From positions 1,146,558-1,210,557 of the forward strand of contig QANY01007891.1 of the NCBI GenBank assembly GCA_003255025.1: 64,000 bases of DNA, given 5' to 3'. The notes beneath the pieces were generated by a model. The model made no database searches. It worked only from the letters and a program-made list of their open reading frames with translations, and was not told the DNA's origin. The DNA comes from Datisca glomerata (taxonomy: Eukaryota > Streptophyta > Magnoliopsida > Cucurbitales > Datiscaceae). Positions 1 through 12,900 of the stretch are shown here, one piece after another. The position numbers and the translations under genes were made by a program. Positions within the stretch are counted from its first letter, which is position 1. Every line of letters starts with the position of its first letter.

Positions 1-544
1 TATTTCCTGAAACTGCTTCAAAATACAAATTTTTAATGGCTTAGATGTGTTTAATTAGTTCTCTCCTGCTTCAAAATAAAATAAACAACTACTCAAGTAA
101 CTTGATACAAAGATAGATATGAAATAATTTTCAATCAAAATATTGTTATTTTAATGTGTAAATTTTTTTGTCAGGTACTCCCAATTATACACTGATAACC
201 AAAGAAAAAATTACAAAATAGATTTTACTTGTCAACTGAGTGACCAAACAAGGTTGCTATACAAAATAAACAAGCGTAACAAAACTAGCTAAACAAAATA
301 TATCAAAACTAGGAACATACACAACACTCTAATTAACTAAGCTGGTTGCAGGAATAGACTTAGCTTTTTGTTTCCTCTTCTACTTACTAGAGCTGGATGG
401 ACAGAGCTACCAAAGTTGTCAAAAACATGGACCATTTAATCCCATGATGTGAGCTCCAGTTCTCATATGCTTACTCTATCCATGAAAGACTTGTTTTGTT
501 TTTTGTGAGTGCAATGGCTAATTAAGCTACTATCACAGAACAAA
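1..544. other. AT-rich upstream DNA, no gene seen
   Basis: No open frame, RNA gene or recognisable transposon end was found. The stretch lies upstream of the part of the globulin promoter that is still alignable between the two gene copies. Confidence 0.5.
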
Positions 545-982
545 AATGTTCCATGCTTTTGACGACATGCTAATTAATTCTTTCAACAACCATCTTACTT
601 AATCAAAGTGCTGACAGATGAGTGGAGCAGACTATAAATTCATTAATTACGTCTTAAGGCAGAGCACTAAAACGCAACGGAAACGAGGTTAATAGAGAGA
701 ATGGAGACAAAAAGTTGATCAGAAGCCTTCACTGCATTTTCTGAAGAGTAGGGTGTAGAGCCGGTACAGTACTAACGTAACCAACAAAATGTGAAGTGTG
801 AGGTGTAAGAGCTAAGAACAGATGGATGGAAATCAACATGCAAAGTGAAGAATGGCAAAGGATTCCTTACCCACTACCTCCTACGTGTCCATGCCTTTAA
901 CAACCTCTCTTCCCTTGAAATACCAACATTTCCTAATCGCCACTTCACAACAGAGACCCCAACCAGCAGCTTATTATTCAAA
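545..982 (+). promoter_or_regulatory. Promoter and 5' leader of 11S globulin gene 1
   Basis: This flank aligns with the minus-strand flank of gene 2 back to about position 545, so it was copied with the gene. It contains an RY or legumin-box core CATGCAAAG at 837-845, 138 bp before the ATG, and an ACGTG core near 883-887. In known seed-storage promoters RY elements bind ABI3/FUS3-type B3 factors and ACGTG cores bind bZIP factors. Where gene 2 has a TATA-like TTTAAATT, this copy reads TTGAAATA at about 915-922. The transcription start was not determined. Confidence 0.6.
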
Positions 983-2677
983 ATGGCAAAGCCTATTTTG
1001 TTATCTCTTTCACTTTGCATTATTCTTGTTCTGAGTGTTGGAGGATGCTTTGGTCGGCAACAGAGGCAACAAGGCCGACAGACACGCTATGGAGGAGAAG
1101 GGGGACGACAAGAGCAGTATGGAGAACAATGTCAAATAGATAGGCTGGATGCACTTGAACCCACCAACCGCATAGAGGCTGAAGCTGGTGTCATTGAGAC
1201 ATGGGATCCTAACCATGAACAATTCCAATGTGCTGGTGTTGCTGTTTCTAGAGTTACTATTGAACCCAATGGTCTTCTCTTGCCTTCTTATTCCAATTCT
1301 CCTAAACTCGTCTACATTGTCAGGGGAAGAGGTTTCCAGGGAACCATAATACCAGGTTGTCCTGAAACATATCAAGAATCACAACGATCAGAACAGGGGA
1401 GAGAAGGATCATCAAGATCCGGCCAAGACCAACACCAAAAGATTCGCCATTACCGTGAGGGAGATATCTATGCTGTTCCCTCTGGTGCTGCTCATTGGTG
1501 TTATAATGATGGTGACAGTCCAGTTGTCGCTGTCATTCTTCATGACACTAGTAACTTTGCTAATCAGCTCGATCAATACCCTAGAGTACGTCTTAATTGA
1601 CACTTAAAATTTAATTCAATTACTCATTACAAATTATATTTAACTCTAATATATATTATTATATAATAATTTATTTCGTAATATATCTAATGATTAAACA
1701 AACAGAAATTCTACCTTGCCGGGAATCCGGATGAAGAGTTTGAGCAGCAGCAAGGACAAGGACGAGAGCAGACCGGCCGCAGAGGACAGCAGGGATCATC
1801 GAGCAACAACGTATTCAGAGGATTCGACGAGAGTTTCCTTGCAGAAGTATTCAATGTGGATACAGAGACAGCAAGGAGGCTACAGGGACAAGACGACAAC
1901 CGAAGGAACATTATCAGAGTAAAGGACCGACTTGAAGTAATAAGGCCACCAAGGTCAAGGGAGGAGAGAGAAAGGAGTGAGGGAGAAGAGAGAGAGTGGG
2001 AGCGTGAGGGTCGTCGACGTGGACGTGCCAATGGATTTGAAGAGACCATCTGCTCATTGAGGCTGAATGAGAACATTGGTGATCCTTCACGAGCTGACGT
2101 TTACACACCAGAAGCAGGACGCATCAGCACACTCAACAGCCACAACCTCCCTGTCCTCAGTTTGCTTCAACTTAGCGCTGAAAGGGGCTTTCTTTACAGC
2201 GTAAGTAATTTAATTAAAATTATTTCATTTCAACGTAAAATTAGACCTTAATGAATGAACGAATTAAATAAAAACTGTGTGCAGAATGCGATCTATGTAC
2301 CACACTGGAATCTGAATGCACACAGTGTGATATATGGAATAAGGGGAAGTGCGAGAGTACAAGTGGTGGATAACTATGGACAATCAGTGTATAACGGAGA
2401 GCTACGACAAGGGCAACTACTAACGGTGCCACAGAGCTTTGCTTTGGTGAAACAAGCAAGCGACGAAGGATTCGAATGGATATCGTTTAAAACAAATGAC
2501 AATGCCATGATTAGCCCACTAGCAGGAAGAACATCAGCCATCAGGGCATTGCCAATTCAAGTACTAGCCAACGCATATCAAATCTCACCAGAGGAGGCAA
2601 GAAGGATCAAATTCAACAGGGAGGAAACCACTCTGCTTAGCCCAAGGAGGTCATCTGGCAGGAGGGCTGAGGCGTAA
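983..2677 (+). CDS. 11S globulin (legumin-type) seed storage precursor, gene 1
   Basis: Three exons, 983-1585, 1706-2200 and 2285-2677, are joined by GT-AG introns of 120 and 84 bp, both phase 0. They give a 496-residue protein, the usual 11S length. The ATG at 983 starts a signal peptide ([12 protein letters not shown], cleavage near residue 24). Next come an acidic chain with Gln-rich start and cupin barrel, a charged Arg/Glu variable region, and the NGFEETIC site. There, asparaginyl endopeptidase cuts N-G in known 11S proteins, and the Cys pairs with the acidic chain. The basic-chain cupin runs through [12 protein letters not shown] to the C-terminus. Expected product: a hexameric storage globulin of seed protein bodies. 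The intron found early in many legumin genes is absent. Gene 2 (29020-30704) is an inverted paralogue with identical exon lengths. No damage is visible. Confidence 0.96.
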
Positions 2678-3576
2678 GCTAGATTAGTAATGTGTAATGA
2701 GGCACGTAATAATGTTTTTGTTTGGGTTGGTAGGGTTGTTAATTAGGGGTTTTATGGGTAGAGTATTATATAATAAGTGGCTCTTGATGCATTGGTTAGT
2801 CGGAATCTAAGTTGGTAAATGTAGTAACTAATGCCGCATTGTACTATATCCTACAATGTATATGAAGATAGCGAGCCGTATTCTACCAATCTTGGCTTAC
2901 TATATGAATAATTCCCATTAATAATTTCACTCCAAATCCAAACAGCCCCTGATCTTTCACAAACTCCATAAGACGCCCTCATCTTTATGTGTTTCAAAAT
3001 GTTAACTAATTTAACTTCCGTCCAAAAGCTTTCATGAACTCCGTAGGACACCCTCACCTTCATTATGTGTTCCTTCCAAGTTCCGAAAGCAATAATGGTA
3101 ATTAATTTAACTTCCTTCCGAAAGCAACACGTGACCTTCACGTGTAAAACTTAAAGGTACAATTGTAAAAGCTTATCATTTCCCATAATCTCTCATCATT
3201 TCCTTCATAATTTCTGCAACCCAAGATTCCAAACACAACCTTCAAACGCTAGAGAGCTGCTCCTTTCCACTCCCAAGTCCCAACCCAAGAGTAGGAGGTT
3301 GATTATAATACTAAAACCCAATAAGATAATCGATTACTATTAATGTGAGAACTGTGAATGCATCAATTCATCTATCAATTAAGAGAAGAACCATTTTGAA
3401 ATCAAATTTTGACAAACAACATCCATTCGAGCAAGCAAAAGAGAAATGCCGAATCATAATTACTACTCTGGTAACTAGAAAACACCAAAGATCCTTTTTC
3501 CCCTTTAATTATCACGTTATTGGATAAAAACCAGAGATAAGCAGCTGTATTCAGATTAAAGTTGGAACTCAGATGC
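2678..3576. repeat. 3' flank with an imperfect tandem duplication
   Basis: After the stop codon the sequence shows only a few bases of similarity to the gene 2 flank. A unit of about 80-90 bp, from a ctttcacaaactcc-like start to an aatttaacttcc-like end, occurs twice at about 2954-3031 and 3032-3120 with many substitutions. I see no gene here. Confidence 0.45.
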
Positions 3577-3835
3577 AGAATGAAAGAAATCACAAAAGAT
3601 TACCGAAAAGTGGAGAGAGAAGAAAGAAATACAAAGTTAGAACTCAGATGCAGAATGAAAGAAATCACAAAAGATTACCGAAAAGTGGAGAGAGAAGAAA
3701 GAAATACCTGACGGATGGAGAATGAAAGAAATCACAAAAGATTACCGAAAAGTGGAGAGAGAAGAAAGAAATAGGATGGAGAATGAAAGAAATCACAAAA
3801 GATTACCGAAAAGTGGAGAGAGAAGAAAGAAATAC
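3577..3835. repeat. Four tandem copies of a 55-bp core
   Basis: The core beginning agaatgaaagaaatcac and ending agaaagaaat recurs at about 3577, 3652, 3719 and 3779. The copies are nearly identical, with spacers of 5-20 bp. The right-most copy abuts the ALG1-like exon (minus strand). Two of the copies end with the bases that read CAG/GTATTT on the minus strand, so the repeat unit carries an exon end and splice donor. Confidence 0.9.
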
Positions 3836-3960
3836 CTGACGGACGGGCAAGAGAAAGAGAATGACACCCATACGAGGATTGCGGCCGAGATCACCTAGCA
3901 CCACCATGCCGTTTTTTCCTTTTCCGCTCCTACTTTCATATATCCAAATCAATGGATCAG
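3836..3960 (-). pseudogene. ALG1-like first-exon relic
   Basis: On the minus strand from about 3907 the DNA encodes M-VVLGDLGRNPRM. This closely resembles the N-terminal signature of plant ALG1 (beta-1,4-mannosyltransferase of lipid-linked oligosaccharide synthesis at the ER), known as VVLGD(I/L)GRSPRMQYH. Just after RM the frame shifts: another frame then reads CHSLSLAR, matching the YHALSLARQ continuation. The exon ends in CAG/GTATTT, a plausible donor. No further ALG1 exons were recognised to the left, so this is probably a captured or duplicated exon fragment, not a gene. The match is from memory of the family. Confidence 0.5.
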
Positions 3961-5730
3961 AATAACAGATACAATTCATACGTTTAAAATATATCTTTAT
4001 ATTAGCCCTCAATAGAGATGTCATATATTAAGGAGTGCAATATCGATCCAACAAAACATGCATGTGACCACACATCATCTTGACCAAAGTCTAAATATGA
4101 TTGATATGGTCTATCCAAACTCTAAAAAAGCTAAGACTATTCTTTTAGTTAGTTGAACCTAAGCCTCATCAGAAAGCCCAAAATCCAATAGCTTGATTGG
4201 ACTAGCCCGAGTCCAGCAGCTTTAATCTGACCAGGGTTCGACTATCGGGCTTCTATGGTCCGCTGCTAAAATATTAGGACTGGATTTTGACCGACATTTA
4301 ACCTCTCTAGGGTCAACCCGTGGACTAGGTTAAATTAGTCTGATTGGACTTTATCTTAATATCATAATAATTTTATGTTAATATCAACTTACTCATTAAA
4401 TTATATTTTTTTAATGGATCATCTAACTTTCTTTATCTATGAACTTACTCCATAATCATTAAATGACTGTTAAATGATAATATGCATGACACATGTCTAT
4501 TTTTTTCTTCTAATTTTACCTATTTCTTCCGCCAATAATTTTCTTAGCATATTTCTTCCTAAAAAAGGGTAAGTGAAAATCAATACACTCACAACACAGA
4601 CATTGATAACATAGTCAATACATTCACAAACGCCAACCACGAGTCAATTTCACCAGAAAAAAACAGGGGTAGTTTTCTCCAAAAAATTACTTCCCCAAAA
4701 AATTTTCAAAAGGGCGAGCGAAAGCAATCCCATTACACTATTCCTGCTATTCCCCCAAATCCAACGTTCCAAAAACGACAACTAAACAAATTGTAAACAT
4801 GGAGAGAGAATGACAAACCAGGTATGCCCAATTAAATGACGTTTAAGCCAAAATTTCAGGTTAAGAGGGTAAATTGATGGATGAAAATAATTATAGGATA
4901 AATTAAGAAAAAAAAATTATTTAAGGAAATAAATTAATATTGAGACAAAGTACAATGACGTCCTGTGATATCAACATTTTAATTTACTGTGATTATCAAT
5001 TAATTAATACTTAATTATCAATTATTAATTACAAGACTTTTTCATTTCATGTGATTATTTTAGTCAAACGAATTTCTTAACTTTCTAAACATGAGTTTTA
5101 ATCTTATGGTGTTTCTCTTTGTTTTAATTATAAAAGAAAGATGTTTTATTTTTGTTCTTATCTTTACTCTAATACGAAAAAACAATGAGTTGAATTTTCT
5201 ATGCTAACTTACCATATTTTTCTATATTTTCATCTACTATAAATATTATATCACGTGCACACGTGCTACATAGATGTGTAAAAGAAGAAGGTCATTATTT
5301 AAGGTAAAGAGCTCCTTTATATGTGATTATCAGATTTATAATGTAAAATCCCCTACCCTTTTTGGTAACATCTTCGATGAAATCCAACATGTTATATATA
5401 ACAATAAATGATTTAACTAACTAGAACAAAGTAGATTGAAATCAGAATCAGATGGTTTCCATATAAATGAAACACTCCTATTATATGAATTTGAGATATA
5501 CCTGAATGTTTATTTTATCACATTACATATTCCTTGCTAAATCGTTCCATTTTCAGGTTCAAACATATATTCATGTCATGTATAATGTGGCATGTGTCAT
5601 GTGTTTAACAAAACTATATATCATGGGAAACAATTTTAGTTACCCCTAACGGAAAACTATAAATTACACACTGAATGAGTAAAATAGGTCTGATGAAAAG
5701 ATAAATGAAGCAAAACTACAAATAATATAT
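3961..5730. other. AT-rich intergenic DNA
   Basis: No convincing coding sequence was found on either strand. The stretch is rich in short A/T runs and ends at the LTR of element C1. Confidence 0.4.
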
Positions 5731-6648
5731 TGTTGGTGGTAATGGAGCAATAATTTTGTATAAACAATATACTGAGAACTCAAAATGACGATTACAATTC
5801 GATGATCAAACGACGATTACAACTAAAAAAATTAAACGATGATTACAATTAAAGAAATTAAACGAAAATTACAATTAAAGAAATAAACGAAATGCAACTG
5901 AAATAATTGAAATAAGATTGAGGATCGCACGAAATGCAATGTCCTAAAGATAGAATTTGTTCTCCACCCGGTGCTAGGAGACTATGACGACCGTCTCTAC
6001 AACCAGTATTCCAACCTCTGTCAGAACTCTCAGTATTTTTCTCTTTCAGACTTTATGAAGAACGAAGACAATAATGAAGAACGTAAACTCTCTTTAGCAA
6101 CGTAATGAGAATGTGTGGTGAACTGTGTTCTGCTCTCTGCCCAACACCTCTATTTGTAGAGGGGGGACTATTTGATTTCCAATCAAGACAGTTTGATTGT
6201 GCAAAATATCTCAGCTTGGAGATCAAGCTAAGCTGTTGCATGAAATGATGAGCGTGTCATCGTTGGAGTGCTTTGTGATTTGATTGTTTTAAAGCCATTT
6301 GAACGTTGGAGCCTTACAGCTTTGGCAATTTCAAAGTCTTATTCTCCAAGAAAGAATTAAGAGAAAATTTTAACAAAAAATTAAATCCTTCGACTGGACT
6401 GAGACAGGCCGGACGTCGACGGCGGCACACGTATGTGGAGGATAATGTGTTATCTAGGTCTTCTCTTCCCCACAAAATGTGGGGTGCCCCTTGGGACTAA
6501 ACCCAAGGCACTAGAGTTTGGTTTATAAACCATTCTATCTTCTTTCATCTTTCCATGTTGGACAAATTCTCACAATTGGTTGGCACTTTCGTTCACACAC
6601 ATTTTTTCCTCTTATTTTTTCTTTTATTTTTCATAATCTTTTTCAACA
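5731..6648 (-). mobile_element. 3' LTR of Copia element C1
   Basis: The 918-bp segment begins TGTTG at 5731 and ends CAACA at 6648, as expected for LTR termini. Immediately right is a purine-rich tract on the minus strand (catgtgggggat, 6649-6660), the expected polypurine tract. A promoter-like stretch and a ~220-bp block at 6010-6232 recur inverted at about 13225-13455. The left boundary is less certain than the right because no second full LTR copy is present. Confidence 0.6.
5788..5890. repeat. Short tandem repeat inside the C1 LTR
   Basis: About four diverged units of roughly 25-29 bp based on acgatgattacaattaaag run through the U5-side end of the LTR. Confidence 0.65.
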
Positions 6649-7900
6649 ATCCCCCACATGAATGAAACATGTCCTAATTAGACGACAACGGAAGGAGAGA
6701 GAAACATATGATATGTGCATCAAGAGAGGTGTTTTTTGGACTTGAACCTTCCGTAGTGTGAATTTATCATATTTATTCTCAAGAATAGTGAAACTACGTT
6801 CTTGAATTGAACTTCTTCTGAGATAAACCGAGATAACAAATTTCACACATATCTCCTCTTAATACATCTGAGTTCATACGTTTTTATTCATTTTGGTCAT
6901 GAACATATCTTGCGTTCTTGAGAGCTTTAGAAAGGTTATGTCATTGAGACCTCTCATAAAGTGACCTCATTTCTACTCCCATATAGGTGATAAGAACTAA
7001 GAGTATTATGTCACTACTCCTCTTGCAAGCAAGATATCAATTTCATTTAATACTTAAGTATACCCTTTTTACGTCGACAAATAACATACTACATTTACAT
7101 CATAGGAACATGAAGAAATCATAAGTTTCTTAGTGTGTCAACGTGAATCATTCCTGCAAATTTTCCTATTGAACCTAGATCTTGAGATCTCCAGTCAACT
7201 AAGTTAGATTAACACATGAATGATTCATTGAATAGACTTTAGTCTTTCTTCTCGATGTTTGCTTTATTAACTCCCTTGATAAACCTTTTGTCAAAGGATT
7301 GGCAAGATTTTCCTTAGACCTTATAAAGTCTAAGAAAATCACCCCATTAGAGAGCAGTTGCTTAATGGTATTATGTCTCCGTCTAATATGTCTAGACTTA
7401 CCATTATACACATTATTTTTCGTTCTAAAAGTCGCAACCATATTGTCACTGGAATATCTTCCAGGAAATTTCTAAGTCATTCTGTTTCTTCGCATGCTTT
7501 GTCCAAAGCTATGAATTCTGATTCCATAGTTGAATGAGCTATATAGGGTCGCTTAGTAGACTTCCATGAGATAATCTACCACCTAGGGTAAAAATATATC
7601 CAATTATAGATTTAGTCTTTAAACTGTCAGAAATCCAGTTAGCATCACTAAATCCTTCTATCAATGGTGGATAACTTGAATAATGCAATTCGCAGTTCAT
7701 AGTGTACTTCAATTATCTTAGCATTCTGACCAATTCACCCCAATGACCACGCCTAGGATTATTTGTATAACTTGCAAGCCTTTATACTGAATAGGCTATA
7801 TCAAGTCTACTGCAATTCATGATATACATCAAGCTGTCAATTATTTGTGGGTACTCTATTTGAGATATTCCAACTCCATCATTCTTCATTAACTTACAGT
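6649..7900 (-). pseudogene. C1 Copia RNase H and RT tail, decayed
   Basis: On the minus strand, 7441-7199 encodes a Copia RNase H end (SRHIRRRHNTIKQLL, then IRSKENLANPLTKGLS). The segment 7979-7782, which runs into the solo LTR, encodes the linker LMKNDG followed by IIDSLMYIMNCSRLDIAYSV. Intact relatives read IGSLMY-TRPDIAY here. Frameshifts and stops separate the pieces. The solo LTR at 7901-9908 divides this part from the rest of the reverse transcriptase. Confidence 0.8.
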
Positions 7901-9908
7901 TGTTGGAAATCATGACTCGCAGCGGAAGGAGTTCTAAAATTTTATTCATCGAAAAACAATCGCGATGCCACAAATCCAAAAAATAATTTTGTGAAAAACT
8001 ATTTTTTCACACGGATCCATTATATATCTATATATTAAATTAATAGACATTCAAAGAAAAGAATTTTACCTCTTGAAGTCTATCAAGCATCATCGTTATC
8101 TTTTAGTAAAAACAACGAACGTTTGATTCCACGATGAACAGACTTTGAGATCCACATCAAGATCTTTCAAACTAATCCTTAAACACACTAGGATGTGTGT
8201 GGGCACGTAGAATGACATGAACAACATTTTATCTCTAGATGTACTCAACACATGAGATATTGAGATTTTAGAGAATGACTTTAGAGACAGAACTCTGAGA
8301 GAGAATTGGAGAATTCGCATAGTCTTGATTAACGATTAATCAGTAAGTTATCGAAAAATTAGGCCAATAGAATATTATCTATCTATATATATTCTAGGTC
8401 AAGACTCATTAGGTTTATGGTTTCCATAAAATAATAAATTAATTACAAATGTGCCACTACAGTCTGCGCCACCCTGCAATGTCCGTGCCACGCCAATCCC
8501 CGATTCAAAATCAGTGATTATCATGCGACAGTCTAATATGTCACGTGACAATTTTTTAAATTTATTATTTTTTAATCAGATAAATATTTATGTGTTATCT
8601 CAAATAAACACAAATATCAGATAATTCAAAATAAACTTATCTGATAAATTCTAACAACCAACTTATCTATTAATTCATAATTAACCGATCAGTTTATTCA
8701 AAACTAAATTATTATCTCATAATAATCCAACACTATTTAGTTTTATAAATCAAATATATTGTCTCATTAACGATTAATTCATAACTAATCGATATAATTA
8801 ATTAATTCTAATTTATAAAAATTACAATAATCAATTTAATTGATTAATTATACATAATTTCTCATAATTATATACTTGGCTGGGAAACTTAATTTCATTT
8901 GCAAGCTAGTCCTTTTTTTATTCCTTGAAACATTCACACCCTAAACTATGTAGTACAAATATGGCTTGGGATCATGGATTCATAATTCTAAGCTCTAATA
9001 AATTAGATTATTAATTAAACTCTTTAATTAAAAAATATGGAATTGTACTCTTAGTAATTATAGAATATATTTATAGAGTAATCTTGTGTAGTCCATTGAT
9101 ATAATCACTTCATGTAGTTTTGTCCTCCAATTATTGGTTCATAAAATTAGAGTTGGTCAAAATTATCGTTTTACCCTTCTAATTATCTCTTGATATTTAA
9201 GTACCATTAATTCACTAGTGAACGGTCAATTTATAGTCGTATTATAAATTTGAGCTCAATAACCATTTAGTTCCAGAAACACTTAAAGAAATCAATATAC
9301 GATCTGTTAGGAAAGCTTGGATTCTAAATGTTGTAAGATTATGTTCTTAGCCATTCATGTCACTGAATCTTCAAAACAAAAGTCACTAGCCTATTTTACA
9401 AACAAACCTTAAAAAGTGAATCAAAATATCTAGTAGGCATGTATATGAGTTCATGACTACTTAGAATTTGGACTTATCTACATATGATAATTTGATTTAT
9501 GTGTATTAAATTTTTATGATAAATGGTAAGTTAATAAATATATTAATTGAGATCGATCATGTCCTATATAATTTAATTATATAAAGTACATTCACTAAGA
9601 TATCTATCTACATCAGCGATCCGGATCTAGATCACATGCATTCAAAATTTCTAGCGAACCGTTCTAGCAACCATTCATTAAAGATTTCATACTTTAATAT
9701 ATTGTTGACTATTTTATTCATTATCTATGACCTTAATCTTCTCGTAATAATACAATATCATAGTCTCATTAATGAATATTAATTTTTTAAATATTTATAC
9801 AAATTATTCAATAATAATTAAGAAAAGACAATTATAAGAAGAATGCATTTTTATTAATTTTCAAATTAAAATGTCATTACACATGCTTTGAGGGTACTAT
9901 GCCTAATA
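7901..9908 (-). mobile_element. Solo LTR (2.0 kb) inserted in C1
   Basis: This block starts TGTTGGAAATC and ends TATGCCTAATA, aligning end to end with the C3 LTRs and with the solo LTR at 43089-45089. The flanking pentanucleotides are identical: acagt at 7896-7900 and acagt at 9909-9913. They mark a target-site duplication. No internal domain lies inside, so it is the product of LTR-LTR recombination. The right terminus has mutated from CCAACA to CTAATA. Confidence 0.9.
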
Positions 9909-9913
9909 ACAGT

Positions 9914-12900
9914 TTGAGTCGAAAGGAGTTACTGCTGGTTTCCTTTCAAATTGCCCAAAATTTTTTTAGATCTTTTCTACATAATGGGATTGAGTAAGGA
10001 TATATTCATCTTTAGTTTTATTTACTTGAATTCCAAGAACATCAGCTAGACATAAGTCTTTCATGTCAAAATTGGAACTCAACATCATTTATGTGTTTTA
10101 AATATGAGCATGTCGTCTACATATAATGCATACTATGACAAACTGATCACTAGTACCGTAGACACATTTACTACACTAATTTATCTTTAAGCCATCAGAT
10201 AACATAGTATGATCAAACTTCTCATGACATTGCTTTGGCGCTTTTTTAATCCATGAAAATATTTAACAAGTTTACATACATTTCATTCTTGTCCTTTACC
10301 CACAAACCCTTCAGGCTGTTCCATACAGATTTCTTCGTCCAATTCTCCATTTACGAAAGCAATATTTACATCAATTTGGTCAATTTCCAAATTATGTAAA
10401 GCCTTAAGTGCAATCATCATTCTAATGGATGTGATTCTCATCACTGCAGAATATGTATCGAAAAAGTCTATACCATCATTCTTTCAGTATCTCTTAGCTA
10501 CCAACTAAGCTTTGTACTTTTCAATAGTACCATAAGCTCTTAGCTTTTTTTTGAAGATCCATTTACATCTTATTGGTTTATTTCCAGGAGGGAGATAAAC
10601 CAATATCCACATATTGTTATGCATAATGAATTCTCTCTTATTATCAACTGCTTCCTTCCGCAAAAGACCTCATGATTGCACTCGCCTCCTTGTAAGTTTG
10701 AGGTTCGGCTTCCGTCAAGTATGTTAGAAACTCTAGACCAAATGAGGTACTCATTTTAGCTCGTTTGCTTCTTTTAGGCCTAGGTTCAGATTCTTTATCA
10801 ATTTGAGTTGTAGATGAACTTTTTTCTAACTCTCATTTGATAGTTTGGATGTGTTTTTATTCTTTAAATGAAAACACATTCTCAAAGAATTCAGCATTTG
10901 CAGACTCTGTTACAGTATTGGTACTTATGTCAGAAATATCTTACTTAATCACCAAAATTCTATATGCAACAGTGTTTAACGCATATCCAATGAAAACACA
11001 GTCTACAGCTTTTTGGTCCAAGCTTGACTCTCTTTGGCATAAATCTACATGACCCGATCAATTCAATTAGGCACTCACCATCTAGATATCCATTAATAAG
11101 AAGAAGGAAAAGGATTGAGAATTGAAGGAGTTTTTATTAGATGAGTAAGAGGTGTATTGGGGCTGCTTCCTTGATTACAACAGTATATTTACGAGACACC
11201 CTCACACTTTTAGGATTTTATAAGAAGGCAACTTCCCTTTCCACACTTCATAAGGAGACTTGTTAATCTTCTTATGTAAAATGCTATTAAGTATGGTGTT
11301 AGCCATAAGCAATGCCTCCCCCCCCCCCCNNAGCGCCCCCCCCCCCCCCAACAAATTATGAGGTAATCAGAACTGTTGAATATGCAGTTCACTATGTCCT
11401 TTAGAGTTCTATTTTTCCTTTCAACCACCACATTCTGTTGAGGCGTGTAAGGTGCAGTAGTCTGATGCACTATGCCATGATGAACACAAAATTCTGATAG
11501 CATCGTGGAGTCATATTCTCTACCTCAGTCATATCTAAGCATCTTGATCTTCTTTCCAAGTTGATTTTCAACTTCAAAATTGTATGTCTTAAACATGTCC
11601 AAAGTCTCATCTTTTGTATGAAGTAAATATATATAGCAATATTTACTGAAATCATCAATAACAAAGTATTTTCTACCTCCCCTACTAGGTGTTGATTTCA
11701 AATCACATAAATCACTATGTATTAAATCAAGTAACTCACTTGTTCTTTCTATAAATTTAAATGATTTACTTGCAAATTTAGATTCTACACATGTTTCACA
11801 TTTATATTCTTTTTCAAGGTTAAATTTAGGCAGTGGTTCTAAATTAATCATATGTTACATAGATAAAAAATTAACATCCTAGTCTAGTATTCCAAATATT
11901 AGACAACTCAACGATATAAGTAGAAGAAGTAGAAATTTCATTAACTTGATGAGTATAAGCGATTACATTTAAAAAAAGACCATCACTGACATACCCCTTA
12001 CCCACAAACACTCCCCCCTTAGTCAGTATAAACTTTTCCGATTCAAACATAAAGTTAAAACAACTTTATGACATGTGAGATCCAGATACTAAATTCCTTC
12101 GAATTTTAGGTACATGGAGTACATTCATGAGCGTGAGTTATTTCCCAGAGGTAAATTTCACAGCAGCTTCTGAACCGTTTCCATGTAGAGAACTTCACTA
12201 TTTTCAACTTCTTGATAGGCTGAAGACACGGTCTTGTCACTACACACGTGCTTAGTAGCACAAGTGTCAACCCACCAACCTTTGGTGTCAGTGACCATGC
12301 ATATCCTAGATACTATAGCACACAGATTATCAATTTCCATCATGTTTACATGGTTACCTTTACTGTCATTCTTGGGGTAGTTATTATTGTTCTGATCTTT
12401 TTTTATGGTAGCAGTCATTTGCTCTGTGTCCAGATTTACCGCACACCCAGCAACCCCTAATTCACTTTTCAAGATTACCTTTATGAGCAGTGCTTGGTGG
12501 AGTCTTCCTTTTCCTATTTGGTTAGTTGGACTTGTCACCTTATACCACGTTCGTTTTTATCCCACAAGTGGCATACATCGGCTTATCATTTTTGCGATTA
12601 TCCTCCTCGATCCACATTCTGACGATCACGTCCTCCATACTCAACTCCTTACGTTTATGTTTCAGGTAGCTCTTGAATTTCTTCCATGATGGTGGCAATT
12701 TTTCAATGATTGTAGTGACTTGAAATGGCTCGTTTATAATCATGCCTTCATTTTAAGATTGTTGATAATGATTTACAACTCCTCCACTTGATTGACGACG
12801 GTGTTTTTGTCATCCATCTTGTATTTCAGAAATTTATCGACGATGAAATTTTTGGTCCCCGCGTCCTCCGTCTTGTATTTATTTTCCAATGCCTCCCACA

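Noticed and set aside
845..982. Open frame extending 46 codons upstream of the globulin ATG
   Set aside because: It begins with GTG and the signal peptide starts cleanly at ATG 983, as in gene 2. The upstream part is promoter or leader.
11319..11352. Gly-rich insertion in integrase
   Set aside because: It is encoded by a C homopolymer around Ns, so it is most likely an assembly artefact.
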